64,000 nt of DNA from Chrysoperla carnea. Lineage: Eukaryota > Arthropoda > Insecta > Neuroptera > Chrysopidae. The position numbers and the translations under genes were made by a program. The notes below the pieces were generated by a model. It saw nothing but the letters and a program-made list of their open reading frames with translations. It searched no databases and was not told where the DNA came from. The stretch lies in assembly GCF_905475395.1 (NCBI RefSeq), contig NC_058338.1, forward strand, positions 72,985,435 to 73,049,434, given 5' to 3'. Shown here piece by piece: positions 63,890 to 64,000 of the stretch (its first letter is position 1; every line of letters begins with the position of its first letter).

Positions 63890-64000
63890 AGTGTCCGACC
63901 GAAGCTCCAGCTTCGGCTTCGGTTTCAGCCACCTTCGGCCAAACCTTCGGCTTCGGCCTGAACTTCGGCCGAATTTGAAGGTTTGACCGAAGGTTCTTAG
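63890..64000 (+). repeat. CTTCGG-rich minisatellite at window edge
   Basis: About ten CTTCGG or TTCGGC units with interspersed complements (CCGAAG, GGCCGAA) in the last 110 bases, so it is both tandem and partly palindromic. Its GC content is far above its surroundings. It continues past the window end. Confidence 0.8.

Larger units (their letters stand above)
61977..64000. other. Upstream region of the arylsulfatase-like gene to window end
   Basis: About 2 kb holding the presumed promoter (AT-rich, no distinct motif), an inverted R1 repeat (62225-62525) and a CTTCGG-rich repeat at the very end. No coding region recognised. Confidence 0.55.

Noticed and set aside
63890-64000. CRISPR-like array
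   Set aside because: No regular repeat-spacer spacing; the units are contiguous and mixed in orientation in eukaryotic DNA.

Overview
The window is AT-rich animal nuclear DNA, most likely from an insect. The genes are split by GT-AG introns, several exceed 1 kb of intron, and the proteins closely resemble arthropod families. Transposon debris fills the introns and the space between genes. I see no bacterial or organellar features. The order of insect cannot be fixed from the sequence alone.

Seven protein-coding genes are supported. In order: (1) the 3' part of Prp40, a U1 snRNP splicing factor with FF domains (+, 1-6058); (2) Slmap, an FHA, coiled-coil and tail-anchor protein of the STRIPAK complex (-, 21659-14624); (3) a short coiled-coil protein resembling the BLOC-1 subunit dysbindin (+, 23150-23584, 3' end uncertain); (4) F-spondin, with Reeler, Spondin_N, four TSP1 repeats and a Kunitz domain (-, 33243-27238); (5) a KIAA0930 homologue with a large low-complexity exon (-, 46794-40743); (6) a PDGF/VEGF-like secreted factor (+, 51401-54105); (7) an arylsulfatase B-like protein whose catalytic cysteine is replaced (-, 61976-55285). 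The intron-exon models were built by joining exons in phase at GT-AG sites. All internal junctions keep frame and match the expected family order. The genes look like unrelated, independently transcribed units rather than one functional cluster.

The rest is mobile-element rich: a decayed Tc1/mariner-type transposase (6281-6900), a tRNA-derived SINE with a clear 10-bp target duplication (22400-22656), two Helitron-like elements (one carrying a nested hAT-like insert), a 1.15-kb terminal-inverted-repeat element filling a spondin intron, and several palindromic or foldback elements. One foldback is a nearly perfect 104/103-bp hairpin inside an arylsulfatase intron. At least five dispersed repeat families recur two to four times.

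The observations most worth following are the arylsulfatase with every recognisable active-site residue except the formylglycine cysteine, the PDGF/VEGF factor lacking both inter-subunit cysteines at once, and the young intronic hairpin. No clearly new multi-gene system was found.
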